This document shows positions 31,054 to 40,439 of a stretch of DNA of 64,000 bases, one piece after another. Origin of the DNA: Maridesulfovibrio zosterae DSM 11974 (GTDB taxonomy: Bacteria; Desulfobacterota; Desulfovibrionia; Desulfovibrionales; Desulfovibrionaceae). Location: positions 62,001 through 126,000 of the forward strand of contig NZ_AUDC01000010.1 in NCBI RefSeq assembly GCF_000425265.1. The letters are read 5' to 3'. How positions within the stretch are numbered: the first letter of the stretch is position 1; the number at the start of each line of letters is the position of its first letter. A program made the translations under genes and the position numbers. A model generated the notes under the pieces. It had not been told where the DNA came from. It saw only the letters and a list, made by a program, of their open reading frames with translations, and made no database searches.

Positions 31054-32523
31054 ATGAATTCCTGCGATATAGTCCTGGTCAAACCCGGCAGTCAGAAAGC
31101 CTTATATGGAGATTTATCCGATTTCAAACTCACCGGACTGGAACCTCCTTTGTGGGGAGCCATTCTGGCCGGTTTTCTCCGAGGCAAAGGATTTGATGTC
31201 CTTCTGCTGGATGCTGAAGTTGAAGGATGGAGCTGGGAGGAAACAGCGCGGCAGATTAAAAATACGAATCCCGTTCTGGCGGTTGTTTCAGTCTCGGGCT
31301 CAAATCCATCTGCTTCCACCATGAATATGGTCGGGGCCAGTGCCATAATAAACAATCTCAAAGAGATTGATCCTAATATTCCCACCGCCATTTCCGGTCT
31401 GCATCCAAGCGCTCTGCCTGAGGAGACTCTCCGGGAGGAAGCGTCGGACTTTATCATTCGAGGCGAGGGCTTTCATACTTTTCCCAAGCTTATCGAAGCG
31501 CTCAAAGCCGGAGAAGAGGAATTTCCAATTGCAGGATTGTTGTATGAAAAGGACGGGCGGGAAATAGTTAATCCGCAGCCTGAACTTCTGGCTGATCTGG
31601 ATTCCCTGCCTATGCCTGCCTGGGACATGCTGCCTATGGAAAAGTACCGCGCTCATAACTGGCATTGCTTTGACGATATATCCAAAAGACAGCCTTATGC
31701 TGTTTTGTATACTAGTCTGGGCTGTCCGTTCAAATGCACATTCTGCTGTATCAATTCACTTTTCGGGAAAAATACTATCCGCTACCGTAGCATTAATTCG
31801 GTAATGATTGAGATCGACGAGCTGGTTAATCGCTATGGGGTCCGCAATATCAAGATCATGGACGAGATGTTCGCTATGAATGAAAAGCGGGTCACTGAAC
31901 TATGCAACCGCATTATCGAGCGCAATTATGATTTGAATTTCTGGGCTTATGCGCGGGTGAATACTGTATCTCAGCGCATGCTGGCCAAAATGAAGCAGGC
32001 CGGCATCAACTGGTTGGCCTACGGATTTGAATCCGGTTCTAAACGGGTCATCAAAGATGTAACCAAAGGATATGATACCGACAAGGTCATGGAAGTTGTA
32101 GGTCAGACCTACGCAGAAGGAATTTACATTTGCGGTAACTACATTTTCGGACTGCCCGAAGACGATTACAAATCCATGAACGAAACTCTCGCTCTGATGT
32201 TTGAGATCAACGCAGAGTGGTCAAATATCTATTCTGCAATGGCGCTTCCCGGTTCCAAACTTTATGATATGGCTTTGGAAAATAAATGGGCTCTGCCCGA
32301 ATCCTGGCAGGCCTATTCCCAGTACGCTTACAAGACTCTGCCGCTGCCAACCAAATATCTTTCGGGCGGTCAGGTTCTCGCCTTTCGTGATTATGCTTTC
32401 GACGCTTATTATAAAAATCCAGCATATCTAAATATGATTAATTCCAAGTTCGGTGAAGAAACCATGAAGCACATAACAGGCATGGCCGAGAAGCGACTGG
32501 ACAGGAAATATGCTGTCATATAG
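31054..32523 (+). CDS. B12-binding radical SAM enzyme
   Basis: A 489-residue protein with an N-terminal cobalamin-binding-like domain (about 1-150; ISGLHPSALPEE and IRGEGFHTF are typical of the BchE-like group). The radical SAM core carries the cluster motif CPFKCTFC (Cys224, 228, 231). AGGAG lies 8 bases before the ATG. Family members transfer methyl groups to unreactive carbons or rearrange substrates. As the last gene of the sugar operon it may C-methylate or modify the nucleotide sugar; this is inference. Confidence 0.88.
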   Translation: MNSCDIVLVKPGSQKALYGDLSDFKLTGLEPPLWGAILAGFLRGKGFDVLLLDAEVEGWSWEETARQIKNTNPVLAVVSVSGSNPSASTMNMVGASAIINNLKEIDPNIPTAISGLHPSALPEETLREEASDFIIRGEGFHTFPKLIEALKAGEEEFPIAGLLYEKDGREIVNPQPELLADLDSLPMPAWDMLPMEKYRAHNWHCFDDISKRQPYAVLYTSLGCPFKCTFCCINSLFGKNTIRYRSINSVMIEIDELVNRYGVRNIKIMDEMFAMNEKRVTELCNRIIERNYDLNFWAYARVNTVSQRMLAKMKQAGINWLAYGFESGSKRVIKDVTKGYDTDKVMEVVGQTYAEGIYICGNYIFGLPEDDYKSMNETLALMFEINAEWSNIYSAMALPGSKLYDMALENKWALPESWQAYSQYAYKTLPLPTKYLSGGQVLAFRDYAFDAYYKNPAYLNMINSKFGEETMKHITGMAEKRLDRKYAVI

Positions 32524-32729
32524 TCCGGCCCAGTATTATACCTTACACCAGCCAATATCTAGCCATAGTGTGTACCACGGTAACTATCACCAGAATCTAA
32601 ATGACCTTGAATTAATATCAGAATTGATAAGTCATCATGAACTTAAATCTGCTGATAAATATTTATCAAGTCTCGCTATCACAATGTGTTACGAAATATT
32701 CCGTTAACGTGATAAAGATATCTTGGGCC

Positions 32730-34676
32730 TTATTGAACCAACCATAGGCCTCCAAAATTATCGTTGAAATAAATCTTAGAAAATTGATCGGCATCATTTT
32801 CAAAAAGACCTAAAAGACGAAAAAGAACTGAGCCCACCAGGAGTCTGTCTGTAACGGCAATAAAATCGGTTTTATCTGAATAGACCAGATAAGGGTCAGT
32901 CATACTGTCAAGTCTCAGGTCATCTACGGCTATATTTGAAGCGTCGATAATCGCCCCGAATTCATTGTAACCTTTGGAAATCACAGCTTCCGGGACCTGT
33001 ACAGTCTGTGCGCTGGCATCATAAGCGAACCCGTTCTTGGAGAACAGATCAAGATGGTTGATGACCGGAGGAACTTTTTCATTACGAATATAGGCAAATG
33101 AGTATAGATAACCGACGGTAGTAAATACCCTTCTAGGAAGGCACAATACGACCGGTTTCACTGCATTTTCACCTTTACATGAACTGGCACTCTTAATCTT
33201 ATGTAAAAGATTCTCTAAATCATTATTCCTAACATAAGCTTCCTTTTCCCAAATGTTGCCAACTGAAAAATATTTCATCCAACTGGCAGCAACACTCATA
33301 TCCTGCTGAATTAATGGATAAGCTGCCAGAAAACATGTTGCCTTTGATTGCGATCCCCCGTCAAAAAGGACTTCCCTACCGGTTAAGAACTTAAAGAAAT
33401 AACCATAATCCCACCAAGTCCAGACTAAACTGTCCAAGCGAGTATTTTTCCTGATCAGCTTAGCAAGGACAAAATCCTCAGGAGTAAAATATGACTCCAG
33501 ATCATGACGATAAGCATTAAAGATGCTCAGCAACAAAATACATGTCCCGCATAACAACAAAAAAGCATTCTTTTTTTTCAACACCGCGGGGAAAAAATGC
33601 TCAGCCCGTTCACAGATAAAAGAACAGAAGGAGACAATACCATAAGCAGCAAAGAAGGATGCCGCAGGAATAAAAAGAGGAATAAATCGTTGAGAAATAC
33701 ATGCTACCCCGCCGAAAAGAAATGTACTTCCAAGAAAAACACCTTGGCTCCTACTACTCAGTATATAGATAAATAGACCATATATCGCTGGAAGAATAAG
33801 GGCTGGTAAACCGTATGATTTTCGCAACAAATCCCAAGGACTAATATTCTGCAGCTCGACAATTGAGTCGCTTAAAAGCGAGATGCTCCCCCCTCCGAAA
33901 GCTAATTTTGCATGCGCCGAGACATATGCCATATATTTTGCAAACGGACTGTATCCGCCAATAGCTAACCCACCGACGACGAGCACAAATACCAGCAACG
34001 CAATTTTTATGCATGTATCAACTCGATTTCGACTGGGATAAATAAGATACAGAAAAATAAAACAGATTGAGAACATGGCTCCAGGACGCCACCAGAACCA
34101 GAGAAAAAAAACTGTTCCTAAATAAGTAGCTACCCAGATGCTCAGTCTTGACCTGACCGAAGAAAACTTGAAAACACAAAACAAAGCAAAATAACAAAAC
34201 CCGGGCACAAGACTGTCAGTGTCGAGAAAGCCCACCTGAGTACGGTTCAGCCAGTATGGCGCACACAATGCCAGCAAAGAAGAGAGAATCATTACTGCAG
34301 GCGAACGACTTTGTATTCCCCAGGGAAGTACAGCCAGCAACATGAATAATCCAAGAACAGGACCGGCATAACTGCCGACGCCCATCATCAGCAGCTTATC
34401 GGTACCTGCCAGAAACGAAAGTAAATATGGAAGTAAAATTGATTGCCTTTGATCAGAGAAAACCCCTGTAAAACGGACTCCTCTTTCAGACAATGAATAG
34501 GCCTGATCCAAAAAGTAATAACTGTCGTTATTACATGGCAACGGGATTCCATTAAGGTGTAAGCCCTTTTCGATCAGAAACTGCAGATTATGCTTTACCA
34601 GAATAAAACTTAAGGCTGCGGCACAAATGACAATCAGAATGGTTACAGACCACAGATTTTTTTTTTCACTATCCAT
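32730..34676 (-). CDS. STT3/PglB-type oligosaccharyltransferase
   Basis: A 648-residue membrane protein with about a dozen hydrophobic segments in the N-terminal two-thirds and a soluble C-terminal domain. Catalytic motifs of the STT3 family are visible: NNDSYYFLD in the first external loop (Asp51, Asp57), the GFLDTDS motif (Asp152, Asp154), and WWDYG at residues 421-425. It should transfer a lipid-linked glycan to asparagine side chains in the periplasm. I cannot assign the MxxI/DxxK sequon-recognition motif. It follows an alpha/beta-hydrolase lipoprotein gene by about 20 bases. Confidence 0.9.
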   Translation of the reverse strand: MDSEKKNLWSVTILIVICAAALSFILVKHNLQFLIEKGLHLNGIPLPCNNDSYYFLDQAYSLSERGVRFTGVFSDQRQSILLPYLLSFLAGTDKLLMMGVGSYAGPVLGLFMLLAVLPWGIQSRSPAVMILSSLLALCAPYWLNRTQVGFLDTDSLVPGFCYFALFCVFKFSSVRSRLSIWVATYLGTVFFLWFWWRPGAMFSICFIFLYLIYPSRNRVDTCIKIALLVFVLVVGGLAIGGYSPFAKYMAYVSAHAKLAFGGGSISLLSDSIVELQNISPWDLLRKSYGLPALILPAIYGLFIYILSSRSQGVFLGSTFLFGGVACISQRFIPLFIPAASFFAAYGIVSFCSFICERAEHFFPAVLKKKNAFLLLCGTCILLLSIFNAYRHDLESYFTPEDFVLAKLIRKNTRLDSLVWTWWDYGYFFKFLTGREVLFDGGSQSKATCFLAAYPLIQQDMSVAASWMKYFSVGNIWEKEAYVRNNDLENLLHKIKSASSCKGENAVKPVVLCLPRRVFTTVGYLYSFAYIRNEKVPPVINHLDLFSKNGFAYDASAQTVQVPEAVISKGYNEFGAIIDASNIAVDDLRLDSMTDPYLVYSDKTDFIAVTDRLLVGSVLFRLLGLFENDADQFSKIYFNDNFGGLWLVQ

Positions 34677-34698
34677 GAATATTAACCCACAAATTCAA

Positions 34699-35511
34699 TT
34701 ATGGAAGTACCCGTTTTACCACTAAACGCCAATCACCCGTATGCCCTATATCGTCCACTCTGATAACCGTAACCATACTCAGGTCAGTCATTCGTGATAA
34801 ATAACTTCTGCATACAGACTCAGGGATCACGGCATCATCGAAACTGACAATATGTATCTGCCTTATATGCTGAACTTTTTCAGCCACATCAGCTGGATTC
34901 AAAGAATACCGCAAAGGTGAAACATTATGAAAATCAGTCCAAAAGGAATGATCGAGATTTCCAGCAACAGTCACTATCAAATCAACATCATCCCTGCGAG
35001 CTGCAAGCAGCACAGCTACAGCCCCACCTCCAGAATAACCTACCAGTTCAAGATCATTAGCCCCGGCTACTGACTTGGCTTCATCCAGTGCTTTATTTAA
35101 ATCATTGATTATGAGTTCTGAAAAACGAGCAGAAGTCCAGAATGGAACAATACAATTCCGTCTGTTTTCCTTTTCAACGTATTGACATGGGCGGGCAAGG
35201 TAAAGAACAGCCGGGCTGTTATCTTCCGCGGCCAGATAAAAGGACACTGGATTATTCGGGGTGGGGTCACTGGAAGGTCTGCTCCTTGAAAGCCAGGCTT
35301 TACCATCTCCTTCAATGTATACGCGCAGACGCTTAGCCTTTCCACGCTGGTAACCTTGAATACTAAATTTTTTTTCAGAGAACACTTTACTGTCAAAACC
35401 GTGTTCCCGGCCAAATGATTGGTGATTGAAAGAAGTGCAGCTGGAAAGAAAGAAACTTAAAAGAAGTGTAGTGAGAAGCGAATATAAAATCTTTGAATTA
35501 ATTTTCTTCAT
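34699..35511 (-). CDS. Alpha/beta-hydrolase lipoprotein
   Basis: The signal peptide ends in a lipobox-like LSSC, so the 270-residue protein is probably membrane-anchored outside the cytoplasm. A hydrolase fold follows with the nucleophile elbow VGYSGGGAVA, an acidic residue in SFDDAVIP and a histidine in DIGHTGDW, a complete catalytic triad. The substrate is unknown. It lies directly upstream of the oligosaccharyltransferase in the same orientation, so a role in glycoprotein or glycolipid turnover is possible but unproven. Confidence 0.82.
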   Translation of the reverse strand: MKKINSKILYSLLTTLLLSFFLSSCTSFNHQSFGREHGFDSKVFSEKKFSIQGYQRGKAKRLRVYIEGDGKAWLSRSRPSSDPTPNNPVSFYLAAEDNSPAVLYLARPCQYVEKENRRNCIVPFWTSARFSELIINDLNKALDEAKSVAGANDLELVGYSGGGAVAVLLAARRDDVDLIVTVAGNLDHSFWTDFHNVSPLRYSLNPADVAEKVQHIRQIHIVSFDDAVIPESVCRSYLSRMTDLSMVTVIRVDDIGHTGDWRLVVKRVLP

Positions 35512-35613
35512 CTCTTTTCCTACAGCTGAACTTTAGGGAATGAAAGTCCAGATAGATTTCGCCTAGCTTTGAGACCGACATTGCCGGAAGAACAAGGTGG
35601 GTGCTAACTGAAA

Positions 35614-35982
35614 CTACCTCTTTTTTTCTGCCAATGCATCTTTTAAGTCCTGCAACTCTGCTTCCTGTGTTCCTAGTTTCTGGATAAGAATCCGTATTTT
35701 TATCTCCTGCCTAGTACGTTCTATATCCATCGTAAGTATTTTGACAAAAAGCATACATATAGCCAAGATTATAGGCAATATTGGAGGATAATGAATACCG
35801 ATGATGCTGCCGAGCTTATCAGCAAATGACGGAAAGAGTCCTAGAACAAGAATGCTGAACGCAGAAAAAAGCCACCATACGGTCTGAAAGATACCAAAAC
35901 GCTGTTTTCTGATAAGAAAAAAAATAGTTAAAACAAAAAATACAGATAGTGCAGAGGGGATATATTTAAATAGAGTCATAGC
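35614..35982 (-). CDS. DUF2304-family small membrane protein
   Basis: About 122 residues from an ATG at 35982 (MAMTLFKYIP). Three hydrophobic segments are followed by a C-terminal coiled-coil tail (EAELQDLKDALAEKKR). DUF2304 proteins usually sit next to polyprenyl-phosphate GT2 genes, as here: its start overlaps the 3' end of that gene. GGAG lies 11 bases before the chosen ATG. A longer frame to 36063 exists but lies wholly within the neighbour. It probably helps the glycosyltransferase at the membrane. Confidence 0.78.
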   Translation of the reverse strand, partial: AMTLFKYIPSALSVFFVLTIFFLIRKQRFGIFQTVWWLFSAFSILVLGLFPSFADKLGSIIGIHYPPILPIILAICMLFVKILTMDIERTRQEIKIRILIQKLGTQEAELQDLKDALAEKKR

Positions 35983-36694
35983 CATCCATTCTTTCACTCC
36001 GTTCCCCAGGCTTAGCCAGCCAGTCCGAGAACACCCAGATAAATGTTTTAAAAAGGTATACAAAGACCGAAAACCAAGAATTGAAAATTCTAGAACACCC
36101 GTTCCGTCTAGGAGGCATATACATGGGAGTTTCGTGAAATTTAATCCCGTGCCTCCTCAAAAGCAGCAAAGGTCCAAGATCCTGATAATCAAAAAGAACC
36201 GCTTGCGGAGTCAATAAAATCTCCACAGCTTTTCTGTCATATAATTTAAATCCAGAAGTCATATCACGGATTTTTAACCGAGTAAGCTGATAAAAGAGGT
36301 TCCAAGTAAACCTTCTAGACCGGCTGCCACGTTGTGTACAACTGCCGATTACAACATTAACTCTCAAGCAGTTATAATTTTCCAGTAGTAAAGAAATGTA
36401 TTGAGGCTGATGTTGCCCGTCTGCATCCATAGTGACAAATAGGTCATACTGCTCTTTCCGGTACACATACCTCATCCCTGCCTGAATAGCAGCCCATGCC
36501 CCTGAACGACATGGAAGTTTTATAACATCAGCCCCCGCCTCCTTGGCGGCAACATATGTGGAATCAGTGCTGCAATCATCAACTACGAATGTATGATAAC
36601 CAAGAGCAACATTTTCCCTGACTATTGAACCAATAGTTTCCACTTCATTGAAAGCTGGAATTATGACAGCGACAGAGTCTAGCATGGCACTCAT
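35966..36694 (-). CDS. GT2 glycosyltransferase, polyprenyl-phosphate-sugar synthase type
   Basis: A 242-residue family 2 glycosyltransferase. The N-terminal AVIIPAFNEVETIG, VVDDCSTDST and the metal-binding TMDADGQHQP are as in dolichol-phosphate mannose synthases. SGFKLYDRKAVE and a C-terminal hydrophobic stretch follow. It would load a sugar onto undecaprenyl phosphate at the inner membrane. Its 3' end overlaps the DUF2304 gene, and both lead into the hydrolase and oligosaccharyltransferase genes. Confidence 0.9.
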   Translation of the reverse strand: MSAMLDSVAVIIPAFNEVETIGSIVRENVALGYHTFVVDDCSTDSTYVAAKEAGADVIKLPCRSGAWAAIQAGMRYVYRKEQYDLFVTMDADGQHQPQYISLLLENYNCLRVNVVIGSCTQRGSRSRRFTWNLFYQLTRLKIRDMTSGFKLYDRKAVEILLTPQAVLFDYQDLGPLLLLRRHGIKFHETPMYMPPRRNGCSRIFNSWFSVFVYLFKTFIWVFSDWLAKPGERSERMDGYDSI

Positions 36695-36723
36695 TCTATT
36701 ATAGGCCCGGACGATAAAAAAAA

Positions 36724-36755
36724 GAAGTGGCCCTTATCAAAAAAAGAGCCACTTC
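36724..36755 (-). terminator. Rho-independent terminator of the autotransporter-type gene
   Basis: GAAGTGGC / GCCACTTC stem. On the minus strand a run of eight T residues follows, about 30 bases past the stop of the barrel protein. Confidence 0.88.
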
Positions 36756-36781
36756 CTTTTATAACTGTATAAAAAACAATT

Positions 36782-37837
36782 TTAGAATTCGAATCGAATA
36801 GAAGCCTGTCCTCTGTAGGATTCGTAATCGGCGCGACCAACAGTTGCTCCACCTTCAAATCCGAGAGTCCACTGGTCAGTTGCATACATGGTCAGACCAA
36901 GAATACTTTCAAATTCATCATAGTCGGACTTAACCGGACGGGTTGATACACCGAGATCATAGTAATATCTGAGAGTAGCATAAGGTTCAATCCAACCATT
37001 AATCAAGTAGGCAGCTTTTGCTTCCAAGTTCATCTGGCTCAAATAGCTATCCGGGTTGGAGATATCTGCTGTGCCACGGGAATATGAAGAAAGGTCACCA
37101 CCTACATACATATATCCGAGCCTTCCACTCAAAGTCCAGTTGTCCAGCATAAAGTACTGTGACACACCAAGGCTGGTAAGATACCTGTCAGAGTCATACT
37201 TACCGGTATTGATTCCATCGCTATCCTTATAGCGAGAATTAGTATAAGCAAATGCGCCATCAAAGATGGTCGTATCGGTAATATTATATGCCATGTAAGG
37301 CATTACGGTCCATTCATAGTCAGTCTTCAGTGTACCGGTGTCGGCCCCGTTATTCCAATCCTTTTTATCCAGATCCAGCACGCCGTAGCCAACGGCAAGA
37401 CCGAACATTAAATCAGGAATAATTTTATAATCGGCACCTAAAAGGAAGTTATAAGTATCCGCATCATATCTTGCTCCAGAAGCAGTACTTGCGAAATAGG
37501 TATATGATCCCATTGCCCAAACACCAAAATCATTTGCTCCGTCACCTGAGGCAAGACCAAGCTCTTCTGCATTAAAGGAAAGGTTAATATTCCCATTTCC
37601 ATCAATAGCATTTTGTGATTCCAGCTTAACTCCTGAAGGAGCTGATCCACCGGATTTAATTCCGGCAGGCTTAGGAGCTGCAATTGTCGCGACACGCCCT
37701 TGGACCATTGTAGTAAGGGCCTGACTGGTAGTGCGAACAACATCATTATTGGCCTGACTCTGACCATTAGTCTCAGCAAGAGCTAAAGAGCAGGAAATAA
37801 GAACGCATAGCAAAGAGAGAAGGATAATTTTTTTCAT
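36782..37837 (-). CDS. Autotransporter-type outer-membrane beta-barrel protein
   Basis: A signal peptide (KKIILLSLLCVLIS...LALA) is followed by about 70 low-complexity residues and a barrel of roughly 260 residues with alternating hydrophobic strands. It ends in ASIRFEF with the C-terminal phenylalanine needed for barrel insertion. GDGANDFGVWAMGSYTYF resembles the start of autotransporter barrels. There is almost no passenger, so it may act as a plain outer-membrane protein. It has its own promoter and terminator. Confidence 0.82.
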   Translation of the reverse strand: MKKIILLSLLCVLISCSLALAETNGQSQANNDVVRTTSQALTTMVQGRVATIAAPKPAGIKSGGSAPSGVKLESQNAIDGNGNINLSFNAEELGLASGDGANDFGVWAMGSYTYFASTASGARYDADTYNFLLGADYKIIPDLMFGLAVGYGVLDLDKKDWNNGADTGTLKTDYEWTVMPYMAYNITDTTIFDGAFAYTNSRYKDSDGINTGKYDSDRYLTSLGVSQYFMLDNWTLSGRLGYMYVGGDLSSYSRGTADISNPDSYLSQMNLEAKAAYLINGWIEPYATLRYYYDLGVSTRPVKSDYDEFESILGLTMYATDQWTLGFEGGATVGRADYESYRGQASIRFEF

Positions 37838-37894
37838 GACAAATTCTACACCGATTTTTTTTATATAACCCCATTGCCTTACACACTGCTTACA

Positions 37895-37922
37895 GCAATA
37901 ATAAATACAACGTTTTTGTCAA
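37895..37922 (-). promoter_or_regulatory. Putative sigma-70 promoter of the barrel-protein gene
   Basis: On the minus strand TTGACA is followed, after 16 bases, by TATTGC, about 58 bases before the ATG at 37837. Confidence 0.5.
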
Positions 37923-37949
37923 GCATTTTTAAGTTTTTTATTATGTTTA

Positions 37950-39053
37950 CTATAAAAATTCCTTAGCTGTCTTACTTGCGGTATCCTGCCAATTGAAAGA
38001 AACTGCACGCTCAAGGCCCAAATCAGACAATTGCATTCTCATTTCTCGCGAACAAGCCAATTCATCAATTGCACTAGAAAAAAGTTTAGAATCGTGGACA
38101 TTTTCTACAGACACAACTGCATCCCCGCCTACTTCTCTAAGGGCTACTGCTCTTGAAATAACAACTGGACATCCGCAGGCCATAGCCTCCACCACAGGCA
38201 GCCCAAACCCTTCATATTCACTGGGCATAACCATCATCAAGGCTTTACGGTACAGCTGAGCCAGTACCCGATCAGAAACATATCCCATTTTGATAATCCC
38301 TTTTTCGTGACCGGTACTCCAGCCGCTCCAGCCTGCAGTAACCAAGGGCAGCCTGCATTTAGTTTCCCCCACAGCTTTAACCAGTGCATCAATATTTTTA
38401 CGAGGATCCCCACTACCCACAAAAAAAATAAATTTCTTGGGCACTCCAGCACACTCAATAAAAGTTTGTGCTTCTTCATCGTGTACCGGGTTAAAAATAC
38501 CGGCATCAACCCCGAGAGGGGTTACTCTGATCAACTCAGGATCAATTTTGAGATATTCAACCATTTCCTGCTTTGTAAACGCGGAAACTGCGCAAAAGGA
38601 ATCAACTAAGCCAAGTCTACGTTGAAAAAAAGTTCTCCAATATAAAACTCTTTCGCGCGGATGCCACTGCGGGTAACGAAGTAAAGACAGGTCATGTATT
38701 GTGAATAAATTCTTTACCCCAGCAGCCTTGAAGGGGAAATATGCAGCCTCATGGTATACGTGAAAATCATGACTCAAAGCTCGAAACCGTTTTTCAACAG
38801 GCAAATGACTTATGAGTCTTGCCCCGAAGGCTACCGGAAATGGCATACGCCAAAGCACACGCCCCAAAGTTTCTTTCCATCCCGGACCTTCTGAGTTAGG
38901 AATATTCCTGATAATCTCTTTACCTGTAAAATAGCTGATCTCAAGCCGATCCGAAAATTTTTTTTCGAGAGTTCCGTAAAGACCTCGCAGATATCTTCCG
39001 ACCCCGGTACCGACTACTGTCATTGGGATTGCATTGACCAATATTTTTTTCAT
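37950..39053 (-). CDS. GT4-family glycosyltransferase
   Basis: A 367-residue GT-B glycosyltransferase. The N-terminus has GTGVGRYLRGL, the central part FTIHDLSLLRYP and SAFTKQEM, and the nucleotide-sugar domain FVGSGDPRKNIDALVKA with the E-x7-E motif in PSEYEGFGLPVVEAMACG. The pattern fits mannosyl- or glucosyltransferases acting on lipid-linked glycans. It diverges from the next GT4 gene across about 70 bases. The acceptor is unknown. Confidence 0.9.
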   Translation of the reverse strand: MKKILVNAIPMTVVGTGVGRYLRGLYGTLEKKFSDRLEISYFTGKEIIRNIPNSEGPGWKETLGRVLWRMPFPVAFGARLISHLPVEKRFRALSHDFHVYHEAAYFPFKAAGVKNLFTIHDLSLLRYPQWHPRERVLYWRTFFQRRLGLVDSFCAVSAFTKQEMVEYLKIDPELIRVTPLGVDAGIFNPVHDEEAQTFIECAGVPKKFIFFVGSGDPRKNIDALVKAVGETKCRLPLVTAGWSGWSTGHEKGIIKMGYVSDRVLAQLYRKALMMVMPSEYEGFGLPVVEAMACGCPVVISRAVALREVGGDAVVSVENVHDSKLFSSAIDELACSREMRMQLSDLGLERAVSFNWQDTASKTAKEFL

Positions 39054-39124
39054 AAGTAAACACTTGCAGTCGAAAGGTTCTTACTTTCTATTTAATTTGA
39101 AATAATACAAAATACGCGGAACAG

Positions 39125-40255
39125 ATGCAGATTCTTCATATTAGCAAATATGCCCACCCGGAAAGAGGAGGGATAGAGACTTTTGTAAAAGATCTTTCTT
39201 CTGCCCAGATAAAAAGAGGTCATGAAGTAAGAATATTATGCCATCAGCAGAAAACTTCCTGCAAAACAGCTATAACCAAGAACAACGGCATTACAATTAC
39301 CCGAGTCAGGGTTAATTGCAACATGGCATTCGCCCCTGTATCCTTTTCCTTTGCCAGCCACTTAAGAAAGGAAATATCTTCAAGCCCTCCACAAGTTATC
39401 CACCTGCACCTCCCCAACCCCGCAGTCCTTTTCTACAGAAGTATTCCAGATGACATTCCTTGCGTTGTCCACTGGCATGCCGATGTTCATGGAACTCCCA
39501 ATCCGTGCATCAGGGCACTCTATCCTTTCTACAGATTTTTCGAGCAAAAATGCCTAGCTAAAGCTGATCACATTATCGCGACATCTCCTCCGTATTTGTC
39601 ATCAAGTTTCTCCCTTGCAGCATGGCGTCAAAAAAGTTCAGTAGTACCACTGGGACTTGACACAGATAGATATCCTTCCTGCACACAGGAAAAAAGCAAT
39701 CCTCCTTTAGTGCTGAGTGTCGGCAGATTCGCATATTACAAGGGATTTGAATATCTTGTCAGGGCTGCGGCCTTGATACCGGAAGCCAAATTCATAATTG
39801 CAGGGAGCGGGCCCGAACACAGCAGAATATCGAAAGAGGTCGAAAAACTAGGATTATCCGAGCGTGTTTACCTGCCAGGTCATATTACAGATCAGGAGTT
39901 ATTTTCATTGATGCAAAAGGCGTCTGTTTTTTGCCTTCCATCTATTGATCGAGCGGAAGCTTTCGGTATGGTTCTGCTGGAAGCCATGAGATACGGGGTT
40001 CCGATTGTAAGCACCGAGATCTCAGGTTCCGGGACAGGCTGGGTAAATGAACACGGGGGGACCGGAATAGTCGTGCCTCCAGCAGACAGCCAAGCGCTGA
40101 AAATAGCAATAAAAACCATAATTTCAAACCCGCAACAAGCACAACGATATGGACAAGCAGGCAAAGCCAAACTTGAAAACAATTTCAAAATTGATCAGAT
40201 TTCGTCACAAATTGACGATATATATCAGTCAGCCATCACTTCAAAACATCGATGA
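39125..40255 (+). CDS. GT4-family glycosyltransferase
   Basis: A 376-residue GT-B glycosyltransferase. The N-terminus reads ISKYAHPERGGIETFVKDLS, a typical GGIE start; HWHADVHG and ATSPPYL lie in the first domain. The second domain has LSVGRFAYYKGFEYLVRAA and SIDRAEAFGMVLLEAMRYG with the two catalytic glutamates. A short GGA box precedes the ATG. It is transcribed away from the preceding GT4 gene and probably belongs to the same glycan pathway. Confidence 0.9.
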   Translation: MQILHISKYAHPERGGIETFVKDLSSAQIKRGHEVRILCHQQKTSCKTAITKNNGITITRVRVNCNMAFAPVSFSFASHLRKEISSSPPQVIHLHLPNPAVLFYRSIPDDIPCVVHWHADVHGTPNPCIRALYPFYRFFEQKCLAKADHIIATSPPYLSSSFSLAAWRQKSSVVPLGLDTDRYPSCTQEKSNPPLVLSVGRFAYYKGFEYLVRAAALIPEAKFIIAGSGPEHSRISKEVEKLGLSERVYLPGHITDQELFSLMQKASVFCLPSIDRAEAFGMVLLEAMRYGVPIVSTEISGSGTGWVNEHGGTGIVVPPADSQALKIAIKTIISNPQQAQRYGQAGKAKLENNFKIDQISSQIDDIYQSAITSKHR

Positions 40256-40283
40256 AGCCTGACGACAGGGCCGAGTCCTGAAC

Positions 40284-40439
40284 TTAAGGCAATTTGGCAT
40301 CTCTGACGATAATATCGTTCACAATAACCGAAGAGCTAGGTTTTTTAGTTGAATTGGAGCTTTCAGGTTCGTTACTTGAGTGGGTGGAACACCCTGCTAA
40401 CACCACAACTAGAGCCAACAGAATAAAAATACGTCGCAT
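40284..40439 (-). CDS. Small lipoprotein, 51 residues
   Basis: A minus-strand ATG at 40439, with GGGAGG about 5 bases upstream, opens a frame of 51 codons. The product begins MRRIFILLALVVVLAGCS, a textbook lipoprotein signal with lipobox LAGC. The mature part is serine-, asparagine- and lysine-rich (about 35 residues) and has no recognisable domain. It converges on the plus-strand GT4 gene. The strong ribosome-binding site and perfect lipobox support a real gene; the function is unknown. Confidence 0.72.
   Translation of the reverse strand: MRRIFILLALVVVLAGCSTHSSNEPESSNSTKKPSSSVIVNDIIVRDAKLP

Noticed and set aside
32510-32707. 65-codon frame overlapping the end of the radical SAM gene
   Set aside because: AGGA stands only three bases before the ATG, the composition is non-descript and no motif is seen. 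It may still be a small gene, but support is too weak.
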